DNA from: SYIM01 sp041182885
GTDB lineage: Bacteria; Pseudomonadota; Gammaproteobacteria; Burkholderiales; Burkholderiaceae_E
Direction: 5' to 3'
Length of the DNA: 57,858 nucleotides
Assembly (NCBI GenBank): GCA_049423065.1
Contig: JBMSQB010000016.1
Coordinates: forward strand, 1-57,858
Shown here: positions 8,065 to 17,159 of the stretch, one piece after another
How positions within the stretch are numbered: position 1 is the stretch's first letter
Layout of the letters: the number at the start of each line of letters is the position of its first letter
Translations under genes and position numbers: made by a program
Notes under the pieces: model-generated
The model's database searches: none
What the model saw: the letters and a program-made list of their open reading frames with translations, nothing else
Told to the model about the DNA's origin: nothing

Positions 8065-9345
8065 GGCCGGGCGGTTGAGCACCACGGGCAGCGTTCGAAA
8101 TCCCCTGAAGCGTATTCGGCGATCGCGCTCCGGGGGCGAGGCCGATTCAATCCCGGGATAGCGAGCCACCAGCCGGCCGATCGCCACGCGCGCCTCCAGG
8201 CGTGCGATGTTCATGCCGGCGCAGGCATGCGCGCCGTGCCCGAAGGCGAGCTGCGGATTGGGACGACGCCCGATATCGAGCCGGTCGGGCTCGGCAAAGA
8301 CTTCCGGATCGCGGTTGGCCGCACCGACGCCGAGCGTGACGAAGGTTCCCGCTTCGATCGTGACGACGCCGCGTCCGGTGATCGGGTCGGCGGGCAGGTC
8401 GATGGCGGTGGTTGCCAACCGGTTATTGAGTTGCAGCGGGCTTTCGAAGCGCAGCAACTCCTCCACTGCAGTTCCGATCAGGGCAGGGTCGCGCACCAGC
8501 CGGTCGAGCTGGTCACGATGCCGCATCAGCGCCTCCAGTCCATTGCCAATCAGGTTGGTGGTGGTTTCATGACCGGCATTGAGGAGAAAGATGCAGTTGT
8601 GAAGGAGTTCGAGTTCGCTGAGACGCTCGCCGTCGGTCTCGCCCAGGATCAGCCGGGTGAGCATGTCCACCTCGGGGTCGCCCGGCTGCTGACGGCGTCG
8701 CGCCACGAGGTCGCGCAGATAATTCAGAAAGTCCGTGACCGACCGGTTGCCGCGTTCGAGAAGCGTGGCGCCAGGTACGGGTTCAAGCGCCGACAGAATA
8801 TCGATTGACCAACCCTGTAGCGGCTCGCGCTCGTCTCGTGGCACATCCAGGAGCGAGCCGATCACCTCGACCGGAATGCGGGCGGCGAAGTCACGGATCA
8901 GATCGGGCTGAGAGAGCGTGGCCAGTCGATCGATCAGTCCATCGACCAGTTCGATCAGTCCGGATTCGATTCGCGCCACTGCGCGCTGGTTGAGCGCCCC
9001 GGTCAGCAGCCGTCTAACCCGTGTATGAAGCGGCGGATCGCTGAACACCAGGCTGGTAGTGTGATGTTCAAAGAGCGGCGACCCGGGCCCGTATTTGGGC
9101 GCGAATTCGCGCTTCTTGTCAGAACTTGCTCCCGGGTGCCGATATACCGCCATCAGATCCGCGCAGCGTGTCAGGAGGAGCGAGTCGGCGGCCAGGCGAT
9201 GCACCGGGGCGTGGCGCCTGAGCGCGGCGTACCACGGATACGGATCGTCGATGAATCCGGCTGGCGCTGCGGCAAGCGAAAACGCCAGTGTGGCTGCCAG
9301 ATCGGGGTTGGCGGGATGCGTGGACGCTGGTGTCGTGTGCGGCAT
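8026..9345 (-). CDS. Cytochrome P450
   Basis: The 439-residue bacterial P450 shows the I-helix oxygen-binding motif NAGHETTTN, the K-helix ExxR (EELLR) and the heme-binding loop FGHGAHACAGM with ligand Cys375. Length and lack of a membrane anchor fit soluble class I enzymes, which need separate ferredoxin and reductase partners; none is encoded nearby. The start was placed at the ATG at 9345 because the upstream extension is low-complexity and overlaps the neighbouring receptor gene. The nearby EthD gene recalls P450/EthD ether-degradation pairs, but the two genes are not co-transcribed. Substrate unknown. Confidence 0.92.
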   Translation of the reverse strand: MPHTTPASTHPANPDLAATLAFSLAAAPAGFIDDPYPWYAALRRHAPVHRLAADSLLLTRCADLMAVYRHPGASSDKKREFAPKYGPGSPLFEHHTTSLVFSDPPLHTRVRRLLTGALNQRAVARIESGLIELVDGLIDRLATLSQPDLIRDFAARIPVEVIGSLLDVPRDEREPLQGWSIDILSALEPVPGATLLERGNRSVTDFLNYLRDLVARRRQQPGDPEVDMLTRLILGETDGERLSELELLHNCIFLLNAGHETTTNLIGNGLEALMRHRDQLDRLVRDPALIGTAVEELLRFESPLQLNNRLATTAIDLPADPITGRGVVTIEAGTFVTLGVGAANRDPEVFAEPDRLDIGRRPNPQLAFGHGAHACAGMNIARLEARVAIGRLVARYPGIESASPPERDRRIRFRGFRTLPVVLNRPASTLWRETRCLDE

Positions 9346-9358
9346 GGCCGACGAGAAC

Positions 9359-10369
9359 TCAATCAACCTGTGCGCCCGATGCCTTGGCGACCCGCGCCCA
9401 TCGGTCGATTTCGGAGGCGATGAATTGCCCGAATGCCGTGGGGCTGCTTGGTGCGGTCTGCAGCCCCTGTCGCTCAAAGGCCTCGCGAATGTCGGGACGC
9501 TCCAGCCCCTGGGTGAGGACGGCGTTCAGGCGGTTGATGATCTCGGCCGGTGTGCCGGCCGGGGCCACCAGCCCGCTCCAGAAATAGGCGTCGTATTGCG
9601 CAAGTCCCGCCTGGGCGAAGGTCGGCACGTCCGGGAGGGCGGGATCGCGGCGCTCGCCTGTGATGGCCAGCGCCCGGATGCGGCCCGCCCGGATCTGTGG
9701 CGCAAGGGTGACCAGACCTTCGAAGATGGCCTGAGCCTGACCCGAGGCCACGTCGTTCAACGCCTGGGCGCCGCCCTTGTAGGGGACGTGGAGAAGATCG
9801 ATGCCTGCGACCGACTTGAAGAATTCGGCAGCCAGGTGTGGGGGCGTTCCACTGCCCGCCGATGCGTAGGCAAACTTGCCGGGCGCGCGTCGCGCCTCGG
9901 CGATGAAGTCGTTGAGCGACGCTGCCGGGACCGCGCTGTGAACGGCGAGCACGATGGCGCCACGCGAGACCAGGCTGATGGGCGTGAAGGCGACCCGCGG
10001 GTCATACGAGAGGCTGCGATAGAGGCTGGGCGCGATGGCAAGCGTGCTGGTGCTGCCATAGAGCAGGGTGTAGCCATCGGGCGCCGCCTTGGCGGCTGCC
10101 GCAGATCCGACGGTACCGCCCGCGCCAGGGCGGTTTTCCACCACCACCGATCGGCCAAGTCCCTCGGACAGTCGCTGTGCCACCAGTCGTCCCACGATGT
10201 CGGTGGGTCCCCCCGGCGGGAAGGGAACAATGAGCTGGACGGTGCGTGCAGGGTAGTCCTGGGTGCCCGGGGTTTGGGCACCCGCGGGCTGGGCGCAGGC
10301 CATGCCGGCGGCGCAGAGGAGGAGGGCCGATACGCCCCGGCCAAAGGCGACGAAAGGGTTCGTTTTCAT
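9359..10369 (-). CDS. Bug/TctC-family periplasmic solute receptor
   Basis: The 336-residue receptor has a signal peptide ending near AQPAGAQT and the family motifs YPARTVQLIVPFPPGGPTD and VVVENRPGAGGTVG. Its ATG shares a base with the stop of the upstream flavin monooxygenase gene (TGATG), so the two are probably translationally coupled and serve the same substrate. The P450 gene follows 13 bases downstream on the same strand, giving a monooxygenase-receptor-P450 operon. Inference: the receptor captures an aromatic or alicyclic acid processed by these oxygenases. No TctA/TctB genes are present. Confidence 0.9.
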   Translation of the reverse strand: MKTNPFVAFGRGVSALLLCAAGMACAQPAGAQTPGTQDYPARTVQLIVPFPPGGPTDIVGRLVAQRLSEGLGRSVVVENRPGAGGTVGSAAAAKAAPDGYTLLYGSTSTLAIAPSLYRSLSYDPRVAFTPISLVSRGAIVLAVHSAVPAASLNDFIAEARRAPGKFAYASAGSGTPPHLAAEFFKSVAGIDLLHVPYKGGAQALNDVASGQAQAIFEGLVTLAPQIRAGRIRALAITGERRDPALPDVPTFAQAGLAQYDAYFWSGLVAPAGTPAEIINRLNAVLTQGLERPDIREAFERQGLQTAPSSPTAFGQFIASEIDRWARVAKASGAQVD

Positions 10370-11562
10370 CAGAGTTCCTCGGTGGTCGCGTCGTAACGGA
10401 ACAGCCAGTCGTACCGGTCTGAGATGCGATTGCCGGCCCACTCGCGTTCGATGAAGCGCCGGCCCTCATCCGGGTCGGCGAGCAGCGGATTGTGAAAGCG
10501 CCACATATTTGCCGCCGCGCCCTCCACCACTTTCGTGGTGCGTTCGAGCCGCGCGCGCTCGAAGCGCTGAAGCGCCTCGTCCGGCGGGAAATCGGCAACA
10601 CACCGGCCCAGCATGTAGCCGTCTTCAATTGCCATCACCGCGCCCTGGGCAAGGAAGGGCAGCATGGAGTGGGCCGCGTCGCCCAGCAGTGTGACCCGGC
10701 CCACACTCCAGCGCTCAAGTGGCGCCCGGGTCATGAGAGCCCATTTGTTGGGCGCGTCGATCTGGCCAATGAAGTGCTGAATGTCTTCATGCCAGCCTGA
10801 GAAATCACGTGCCAGTTCGGTCTGTGAGCCGCGATGGCTCCAGGACTCGACCTGCCAGTCGGCGCGCTCGAGTGCGCCGACGAAATTCATGAGGCGGCCG
10901 CTGCGAAGCGGATAGTGAACGATATGGCCACCCGGGCCCACCCAGTTCGAGCCCACCATGCGCGCCATGTGTGCAGGCAGCCGCTCCATGGGGATGACTG
11001 CGCGCCATGCGACGACGCCGCTGAATTGTGCGCGATCGGGGCCAAACAGACCCTGCCGGACGCGCGAATGAACACCGTCCGCCCCCACCAGCAGCGAGCC
11101 GCTGACGCGCTCACCCGACTCCAGCATGAGCGTGACGCCCTGCGGGTGCTGTTCGAAGCCAGCCACGCGCGCCCCCAGGTGGAGCGCATCGGGCTTGAGC
11201 GCGGTCACGGCCTGCGCGAGCACCTCGAGCAAATCTGGCCGGTAGACAGTGAAATACGGAAAGCCGAATCGTTCGATGGAGAGCGGCCCGAGGTCAAAGA
11301 GCTTCCAGGTCTCGCCGCTTTGCCAGTGCCGGATCTCCTTGCCCTGCGCTTCGCATGAGCGCGCGCTCAGCGCGTCGGCTACGCCCAGCGCGTGGAGCAC
11401 GCGTGTGCCGTTGGCCGACAGCTGAACCCCGGCGCCCACCTCCTTGAGTTCGGTTGCCTGTTCATAAACATCGACGTCAATGCCCCGCTGTAGGAGCGAA
11501 GCGGCTGCGCACAGGCCGCCCACGCCGGCGCCTGAAATCACTACGCGGAGAGACTGTTGCAT
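10369..11562 (-). CDS. FAD-dependent aromatic-ring monooxygenase (salicylate/3-hydroxybenzoate hydroxylase type)
   Basis: The 397-residue flavoprotein carries the group A hydroxylase motifs: N-terminal GAGVGGLCAAASL dinucleotide fold, the DG motif LVGADGVHSRVR, and LLGDAAHSMLPFLAQGA with the family's GD motif. Such enzymes use NAD(P)H and O2 to hydroxylate phenolic acids; closest by motif are salicylate 1-hydroxylase and 3-hydroxybenzoate 6-hydroxylase. It is the first gene of a coupled group with a Bug receptor and a P450. The exact substrate is not readable from sequence. Confidence 0.88.
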   Translation of the reverse strand: MQQSLRVVISGAGVGGLCAAASLLQRGIDVDVYEQATELKEVGAGVQLSANGTRVLHALGVADALSARSCEAQGKEIRHWQSGETWKLFDLGPLSIERFGFPYFTVYRPDLLEVLAQAVTALKPDALHLGARVAGFEQHPQGVTLMLESGERVSGSLLVGADGVHSRVRQGLFGPDRAQFSGVVAWRAVIPMERLPAHMARMVGSNWVGPGGHIVHYPLRSGRLMNFVGALERADWQVESWSHRGSQTELARDFSGWHEDIQHFIGQIDAPNKWALMTRAPLERWSVGRVTLLGDAAHSMLPFLAQGAVMAIEDGYMLGRCVADFPPDEALQRFERARLERTTKVVEGAAANMWRFHNPLLADPDEGRRFIEREWAGNRISDRYDWLFRYDATTEEL

Positions 11563-11645
11563 CGCTGAAGCATGACGGTCGCGGCGCGCGGATCAGGTTG
11601 AGGGCATGTGCGTGGCCTGCTGGTGAAAACACTGTAACCCGGCGC

Positions 11646-13490
11646 TTACTTCCTGGCGGCCAGCATCGCATCGGTGAGCAGGCGCGCCAGCCGGTTGCCC
11701 AGGTAGTCGGCCAGCACCTTGTGCGTCTGTGAGCTGGGGTGCACGCCGTCGGCGAACACGTAGGTGGCGTCGGCGCCGGCGGTGCGCAGCGTGCCGACAT
11801 TGGAGGCCGCCGTGTTCGGAGTGGAGCAGTAGAGCGAGCTTGGGTTGGTGGCATCGTCAAACTGGGCAGTCGCTGCGATCTTGTTGATTCCGCAGGCCGT
11901 GCTGGCGAGCGCCTTGCTCGCGTCGGTGTCGACGGTCACCTTGAAGCCGTAGTCTGCTGGCTTGGTCAGGACAGCGGTAAGGATCTCGTTTGGATCGACA
12001 AACACGATGTTCTGCGCCTTGAGTGCCGTTGCAAGTGTGCCATTGAACACCTGAAGCGACAGTGCGCTCAGGCCGGCCGCACTCGCCGCGCCGCTCGCGA
12101 CGCCCGACGGGGTTTTGCCCATGTCGGGAAGGCCGATGACCACCAGCGCACTGGCGTTGGCGGCCTTCAGGCGGGCGGCCTGCTCTGCCAGCTGCATGGC
12201 GGCGGCGCCCACCGCTTCGGCTATCGCCTGCTGGCTTTGCCCGCTCTGAGCCTGGATGAAAATATCGTTGGCACCAGCGAAGACGACCACCAGGTCACCA
12301 GCCTTGAACTTGCCCTCGCCAGGGCTGCCCAGGTGGATGTCGATCTGCTCCTTGACCGGGATGGTGGATGCGGCGTTGAACGCGCTGGTACGGTCATAGT
12401 TCGTCGCGCCCGCGGCGGTACCCCGATTGCCAATTCCGGGCTGCAGCGAAACGCGCGCACCGCCCTGTGCGTAGTTGGTGCAGGTGGTGCATCCCAGCTG
12501 CAACAGATTTGCCGATGGTTGCGTGCCGCCCATCAGCATCGCGGGCTTGATCGTGTACCCGTACGAGGCTGCGAGATGCTCGACCCACACCTTGCCAGGA
12601 TTGGTGGTGAACTTGCCACCCCAGATCGAGGCAGATTCCAGCGCAGCGAGCGGCTGCGCGGTGGGGTCGAACCGGGGTTGTCCTGACGCTGCATAGGACG
12701 CCCACACCGTATAGGTGCCGCCATCGGTCAGGCTGTCGCCAAACGCGATCACGCGCTTGATGGGTTTGATGTCGCCCACGTCATTGGCGGTGAATTCCTT
12801 TTTTGCCGCCTTGGCAACGAAGCCTTGAATGTCGTCTAGCGATTTGCTTGTGGTGCGCAGCGCGAGCTGTACATAGTCGAGCTGGGCATCGATCGGATCG
12901 CCGAACTTGAACGGGGCGGAAAGCGGGTCGTAAGTGGACAGGTCAATCTTTGGGTTGACGCTCTTCAGGACATCGTTCACGCTGGTTTTCGCCGCGGCGA
13001 GCTTGGCTTGCGTGAGCTGCTGCGCCTTGGCCGCATCAAATCCGCTCGAAAAGAGCTTCTTGATCCCGTCGGTATTGGTGGAGCCGGTGGCCTCGACCGC
13101 AATCAGATGGGTAATGGACGTGACATTGGTGCGCCCTGCGTCACTGCTCGCAATCGAGAAGAAGGGTTCGGTGACCGGAACCCCGTTTGCTGTGCCGCCG
13201 GTGCTTTGCACGAGGTAGGGGCCGAACCCGAGAACGCCCAGCGCCTCACCGCGAGGAATTGTGACGGTACCGGTTTTTGCGGTGTCGACCACCTGCAGCA
13301 CTGCGCCGTTCGAGCCCTTCAGCGTGACGGTTGCACCGAGGACCGGATAACCCGAGGAGACCGAGACCTCGAGGGCGCCCGGAACATTGGTATTGCCGGA
13401 ATCCGAGCAGCCGGCAAGCAGGAGTGATGCCGCAAGCGAGACGGCGAGGGTGGCCTGCAAGGCGGATCGGCGAAAAGCTTTGGGATTCAA
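11646..13490 (-). CDS. SGNH/GDSL-family hydrolase lipoprotein
   Basis: The start is a TTG at 13490, chosen because CAAAGGAG lies 7 bases upstream and because it places a lipoprotein signal directly at the N-terminus (lipobox LLAGC, Cys at about residue 26). The 614-residue protein has an N-terminal region of about 200 residues containing a beta-rich, Ig-like stretch and a helical stretch, then a GDSL hydrolase domain: block I FGDSLTDGG with Ser253, block III GANDIF, and block V DGVHPS with Asp581 and His584. The family includes esterases and lipases. Unlike EstA-type autotransporters there is no C-terminal beta-barrel; the chain ends after block V, so it is probably a lipid-anchored envelope esterase. 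Confidence 0.87.
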   Translation of the reverse strand: MNPKAFRRSALQATLAVSLAASLLLAGCSDSGNTNVPGALEVSVSSGYPVLGATVTLKGSNGAVLQVVDTAKTGTVTIPRGEALGVLGFGPYLVQSTGGTANGVPVTEPFFSIASSDAGRTNVTSITHLIAVEATGSTNTDGIKKLFSSGFDAAKAQQLTQAKLAAAKTSVNDVLKSVNPKIDLSTYDPLSAPFKFGDPIDAQLDYVQLALRTTSKSLDDIQGFVAKAAKKEFTANDVGDIKPIKRVIAFGDSLTDGGTYTVWASYAASGQPRFDPTAQPLAALESASIWGGKFTTNPGKVWVEHLAASYGYTIKPAMLMGGTQPSANLLQLGCTTCTNYAQGGARVSLQPGIGNRGTAAGATNYDRTSAFNAASTIPVKEQIDIHLGSPGEGKFKAGDLVVVFAGANDIFIQAQSGQSQQAIAEAVGAAAMQLAEQAARLKAANASALVVIGLPDMGKTPSGVASGAASAAGLSALSLQVFNGTLATALKAQNIVFVDPNEILTAVLTKPADYGFKVTVDTDASKALASTACGINKIAATAQFDDATNPSSLYCSTPNTAASNVGTLRTAGADATYVFADGVHPSSQTHKVLADYLGNRLARLLTDAMLAARK

Positions 13491-13497
13491 GGCATGT

Positions 13498-13503
13498 CTC
13501 CTT
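13498..13503 (-). promoter_or_regulatory. Ribosome binding site that fixes the TTG start of the GDSL lipoprotein gene
   Basis: On the minus strand this reads AAGGAG, 7 bases before the TTG at 13490. No ATG in the same frame gives a better signal peptide; the nearby ATG at 13496 is in another frame and meets a stop at once. Confidence 0.7.
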
Positions 13504-13658
13504 TGTTGGTTGTATTCGTGCGTCCACGGTTCGCTGGCCTGAAGGTTAATCCGGAACGTCGCCTTCGTACAGTCAGCGCGTCCCGTCTCCCGAATTCTGC
13601 GACCCGGGCCCGCTCGCCGATGTGGCATAGTCGACCCCGCCATGCTGCACGCCGTTTC

Positions 13659-14984
13659 ATGACCGCCGTCGTTGCCGACACCGGCTCGTTGATCGAGAGC
13701 CGGTATGCCTGGCTGCGGCTGGCTGCGAGTCTTGCATTCATGACGCTGTCGAGCTGCGGCATGTACGCCATCGTCGTGGTGCTGCCTGCGGTACAGAGCG
13801 AGTTCGCGGTCGATCGCGCGGGCGCGTCCTTGCCCTACACGCTCACCATGATCGGTTTCGGCATTGGTGGCGTGGTGATGGGAAGGGTGTCCGATCGGTT
13901 CGGTGTGCGGGTGCCGCTTGCCATTGGCTCGGTGACACTGGGCCTGGGTTTTGTGGCGGCTGCCCACGCGCCGGGGCTGCTCAGCCTGTCCATCATCCAG
14001 GGCGTATTGATCGGGTTTCTCGGCACCGCTGGCGGATTCTCGCCGCTCATTGCCGATGCGTCGCTCTGGTTCAATCGTCGCCGCGGTATTGCGGTCGCCA
14101 TCTGCGCGAGCGGCAACTATCTCGCCGGCACGGTGTGGCCGCCGATCGTCCAGGCGCTTGCCGAGAACTGGGGATGGCGATCCACCTACATCGGCCTGGG
14201 CGTGTTCTGCCTGGTCACCACGCTGCCATTGCTTGCCATGTTCCGGATCCGGGCGCCGCTCTCCGATGCGGGTTCCGCTTCGGCTCCTCGCCCGGGGCCG
14301 GGAGGCGGATCGGAGCAGGCTGCGCCTCGCGCCGGGGAAGCTGTTCGCCCGGGGCCGGCGGCGGGCCCCGTTCAGCCCGGGAGCGCTCGTCCTTTCGGCA
14401 TGCCCGCGAACCTCGTCATGGTCCTGCTCTGCGGAGCAGGGGTGGCCTGCTGCGTGGCGATGTCCATGCCGCAGGTGCATATCGTGGCGTACTGCGGCGA
14501 CCTCGGCTATGGCAGCGCCGCTGGCGCGCAGATGCTGTCGCTCATGCTGGGCTTTGGCATCGTGAGCCGGCTGATTTCGGGATGGGTGGCTGATCGGATC
14601 GGGGGCCTGCGCACCCTGCTGGCGGGCGCGGTGCTGCAGGCGGTCGCGCTCTCACTCTATCTGCCGTTTGACGGCCTGGGTGCGCTGTATGTGATTGCGA
14701 TCCTGTTTGGGTTGTTCCAGGGCGGAATCGTGCCTTCCTATGCGCTGGTGGTGCGCGAATATTTTCCCGCGGCGGGTTCGGCTACCCGCATCGCGCTGGT
14801 GATCAACTCGACCCTGCTCGGCATGGCCCTGGGCGGCTGGCTGTCGGGAAGCATTTTCGACCTCACCGGCTCGTATGACGCGGCGTTCGTGAACGGCATT
14901 GTGTGGAATCTGTTTACGGTGCTGGTGGCGGTTGTTCTGCTCAGGCGCAGTCGGCCTGGCAGGCAAGCGCCGATCGCGGCCTGA
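13659..14984 (+). CDS. MFS transporter (OxlT/monocarboxylate-type)
   Basis: The 441-residue protein has twelve predicted membrane segments. Between the two six-helix halves sits an unusual, roughly 45-residue cytoplasmic loop rich in Gly, Pro and Ala (about residues 205-250). The segment GRVSDRFGVRVPLAIG after helix 2 matches the superfamily's loop 2-3 signature. The overall pattern resembles the organic-anion branch common in Burkholderiales. The start at the ATG at 13659 is preferred because membrane-domain sequence follows closely; an in-frame ATG at 13620 would add 13 polar residues. Substrate unknown. It is divergent from the GDSL lipoprotein gene. Confidence 0.86.
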   Translation: MTAVVADTGSLIESRYAWLRLAASLAFMTLSSCGMYAIVVVLPAVQSEFAVDRAGASLPYTLTMIGFGIGGVVMGRVSDRFGVRVPLAIGSVTLGLGFVAAAHAPGLLSLSIIQGVLIGFLGTAGGFSPLIADASLWFNRRRGIAVAICASGNYLAGTVWPPIVQALAENWGWRSTYIGLGVFCLVTTLPLLAMFRIRAPLSDAGSASAPRPGPGGGSEQAAPRAGEAVRPGPAAGPVQPGSARPFGMPANLVMVLLCGAGVACCVAMSMPQVHIVAYCGDLGYGSAAGAQMLSLMLGFGIVSRLISGWVADRIGGLRTLLAGAVLQAVALSLYLPFDGLGALYVIAILFGLFQGGIVPSYALVVREYFPAAGSATRIALVINSTLLGMALGGWLSGSIFDLTGSYDAAFVNGIVWNLFTVLVAVVLLRRSRPGRQAPIAA

Positions 14985-15026
14985 TCGGCAAGCGCGCCTG
15001 GCTGGCACCTCGGATCCGCGTTCCGC

Positions 15027-15032
15027 TACAAT
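15027..15032 (+). promoter_or_regulatory. Likely -10 box of the tRNA-Gly gene
   Basis: TACAAT sits 10 bases before the mature tRNA 5' end, the right distance for a short leader. The -35 region is poorly matched (CTGGCA with long spacing), so only the -10 element is called. Confidence 0.45.
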
Positions 15033-15042
15033 TCTGGCGCCT

Positions 15043-15116
15043 GCGGGTGTAGTTCAATGGCAGAACCTCAGCTTCCCAAGCTGATGACGTGGGTTCGATT
15101 CCCATCACCCGCTCCA
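15043..15116 (+). tRNA. tRNA-Gly (anticodon CCC)
   Basis: The 74-base gene folds as a complete cloverleaf: acceptor stem GCGGGTG paired with CACCCGC, anticodon arm TCAGC-loop-GCTGA with loop TTCCCAA giving anticodon CCC (reads GGG), and a T arm with GGGTTCGATTCCC. The 3' CCA is encoded. It lies between the MFS gene and a convergent decarboxylase-like gene whose stop begins 3 bases after the tRNA. No integrase, attachment-site duplication or foreign island is seen next to it. Confidence 0.95.
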
Positions 15117-15118
15117 GA

Positions 15119-16009
15119 TCAGTCAATCAGCGTCGCAGGGTGAAAGAACGACTCGAGCGGCAGACGTTCTCGCGTAAGCCCCTGGCGGTGCACCATGTCA
15201 ATCGCATGGTCGAGATGCGGCCGCACCTGCGACAGCCCGCGCGGGTGCGCAAGCTGGTCTGCTTCTGACAGATTGCTGCCCGCGCTCTCTCCGAGAAGCG
15301 TCATCATTGCCTTCGGGAAGTCGGGATGCGCCTCCACCAGTGATCGTTTGAGTACGATCATGTGGTTGATCTGAATCACCCGGTGCCGCGCGTACCAGTC
15401 GCGGCTGTCCTGCACGGGGTCGGCAAACACCGGTTTGATGTGCGGCTTGTCGGCGGGTGGCGCACCGAGCACGGCCGCATCGATTTCGCCCGCCTCGAGC
15501 ATCTGCAGCATGTCGCGCGACGGGTCGGCCCGCTCGGTCCAGGGCGGGTCGCGCCACTGCTCGACATGCGCGTCTTCAAACGTGATCCAGCGGTTGTCCT
15601 GCGGCGCAATGCCGTGATCGCCCTGCAGCATGCCCCGGATCCAGGTCACGGTGGTGACGCAGTAGGAGCGCACCCCGATTCGTTTGCCGCGAAGGTCCTG
15701 GGGCCGAAGATGCCCGCGCCGGCTGTCAAACATCAGAAACGGATGTTGAAAACGGCTGACGATCACAGCGGGCAGCAGTACCAGCGGAATGCCCGCATCG
15801 AAAGCCTGCAGGAAAGTGACGATGGCCAGTTCGGAGACGTCGAATTCAAGATTGCGCACCGCTCGCTTGAATGCGGTGTTGGGCACCTTCACGTCGGCAA
15901 AATCGAACGCGTAGCGACCTGGTGAGACCTGGCCACTCAGAAGCCGATGCGTGATCGGATAGTCGCCGATCATGGCCTTGAGTTGAACGGCGGAGGGTTG
16001 GATGGTCAT
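15119..16009 (-). CDS. 4,5-dihydroxyphthalate decarboxylase-like / periplasmic-binding-fold protein
   Basis: The 296-residue protein lacks a signal peptide and shows the two-lobed binding-protein fold typical of the Pht5 (4,5-dihydroxyphthalate decarboxylase) family: an N-terminal FDVSELAIVTFLQA segment, then LRGKRIGVRSYCVTT, and EAGEIDAAVLG near the hinge. Homologues annotated as decarboxylases are often found with Bug receptors in Burkholderiales catabolic clusters, and two such receptor genes lie immediately upstream on the same strand. Enzymatic function is unproven for most members; it could be a cytoplasmic ligand-binding protein. I read it as the last gene of a three-gene operon. Confidence 0.75.
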   Translation of the reverse strand: MTIQPSAVQLKAMIGDYPITHRLLSGQVSPGRYAFDFADVKVPNTAFKRAVRNLEFDVSELAIVTFLQAFDAGIPLVLLPAVIVSRFQHPFLMFDSRRGHLRPQDLRGKRIGVRSYCVTTVTWIRGMLQGDHGIAPQDNRWITFEDAHVEQWRDPPWTERADPSRDMLQMLEAGEIDAAVLGAPPADKPHIKPVFADPVQDSRDWYARHRVIQINHMIVLKRSLVEAHPDFPKAMMTLLGESAGSNLSEADQLAHPRGLSQVRPHLDHAIDMVHRQGLTRERLPLESFFHPATLID

Positions 16010-16082
16010 CGCCTGCAGCGTGGTGTTGGCCCGAGGAACGCGAACCGGATCGGGTTGGCTCGCGTCCCCAGGACGGAACCGC

Positions 16083-17090
16083 CTATTCGAGTTTCAGATT
16101 GAGGCGCGAAATGATGCCCGACCAGCGCTGCAATTCCGCCTGCACCAGTTGATCAGCCTGCGCGGGCGTGTTTTTCATGGTTTCAAGCCCGAGTTTGTCC
16201 AGCGCGTTGATGGTGTCGGGGTCATCAAGCGATCGCTGCAGCAGGTCGTTCAGGCGGCGCATGATCGCGGGCGGGGTCTTGCCTGGCGCCACCAGAATGT
16301 AGGTGGACTCGAACACGTAGCCTGGAACGCCGGACTCTGCGATGGTGGGCAGATGCTCCCATCCCTTCATGCGCTTTTCGCCAGTGACTGCAAGCGCCAC
16401 CAGCCGGTTGTCCTTTAGCAGCGGCAGCGCAAGCGTGGGGCTTGCGAACGCCACCGGTACCCTGCCCTCGACCAGGTCGGGCACGGTTGCAGACACGCCC
16501 TTGTAGGGGATGTGCTCCAGATCGACCCCGGCCAGCGCCTTGAAGAGTTCGGCGCCCAGGTGAGGGTTGCTGGCGAGTCCTGCGGAGGAAAAGGAAATCT
16601 TGCCCGGAGCCGCCTTGGCACGATCGATCAGTTCCTTCACCGACTTCACGCCGAGCGAGGGCGCGACCACCAGGAAATTCGAGCTGCGGCTGAACACGCC
16701 AACCGCTGACATGTCGGCAACCGTGTAGCCCGCAGTGTTGGGACGCAGCATCGGGGCGAGCGCATGGCCCAGTGTGCCGTTCAGCACCAGCGTGTAGCCA
16801 TCCGGCGCGGAGCGTGCGGTGGCCGCGGTGCCGATGGCGCCGCCCGCGCCCGCGCGGTTCTCGACCACCACCGGCTGCCCGCCCGAAGCGGTCATGTGCT
16901 TGGCGATGGCGCGGGCCATCATGTCGGTGGGACCACCCGCCGTATAGGGCACGATGATGGTGATCGGACGCGTGGGGAATTCCTGCGCGAGGGCGGTGGT
17001 TGACACGCCGGCCGCCGTTGCAATGATCAGGCCGGCAGCGCTGGCTGCCATCACGACGCGCCGTGCTGGCGCGGGACTGGAACGGAACAT
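16083..17090 (-). CDS. Bug/TctC-family periplasmic solute receptor
   Basis: The 335-residue protein has a signal peptide (cleavage near TTALA at about residue 35), then FPTRPITIIVPYTAGGPTDMMAR and PVVVENRAGAGGAIG, the two family loops that cradle the ligand carboxylate. It is 69 bases downstream of another Bug gene on the same strand, but the two differ throughout, so they are not a recent duplication. Together with the following dihydroxyphthalate-decarboxylase-like gene they look like a small aromatic-acid operon. No TctAB permease is in the window. Confidence 0.9.
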   Translation of the reverse strand: MFRSSPAPARRVVMAASAAGLIIATAAGVSTTALAQEFPTRPITIIVPYTAGGPTDMMARAIAKHMTASGGQPVVVENRAGAGGAIGTAATARSAPDGYTLVLNGTLGHALAPMLRPNTAGYTVADMSAVGVFSRSSNFLVVAPSLGVKSVKELIDRAKAAPGKISFSSAGLASNPHLGAELFKALAGVDLEHIPYKGVSATVPDLVEGRVPVAFASPTLALPLLKDNRLVALAVTGEKRMKGWEHLPTIAESGVPGYVFESTYILVAPGKTPPAIMRRLNDLLQRSLDDPDTINALDKLGLETMKNTPAQADQLVQAELQRWSGIISRLNLKLE

Positions 17091-17159
17091 CTCGGTCTCC
17101 CTGGGTGCTTGTTGTGATGGGTTGGGCGTCGGGTCAGAGGCGCGCCTGCTGACGGGCTT

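Noticed and set aside
13491..14480. Extension of the GDSL lipoprotein to 944 residues
   Set aside because: The extension is antisense to the MFS gene. The lipoprotein signal and ribosome binding site fix the TTG at 13490.
15043..15116. tRNA-Gly as integration site of a genomic island
   Set aside because: No integrase gene, no duplicated 3' tRNA end and no change in gene style on either side were seen.
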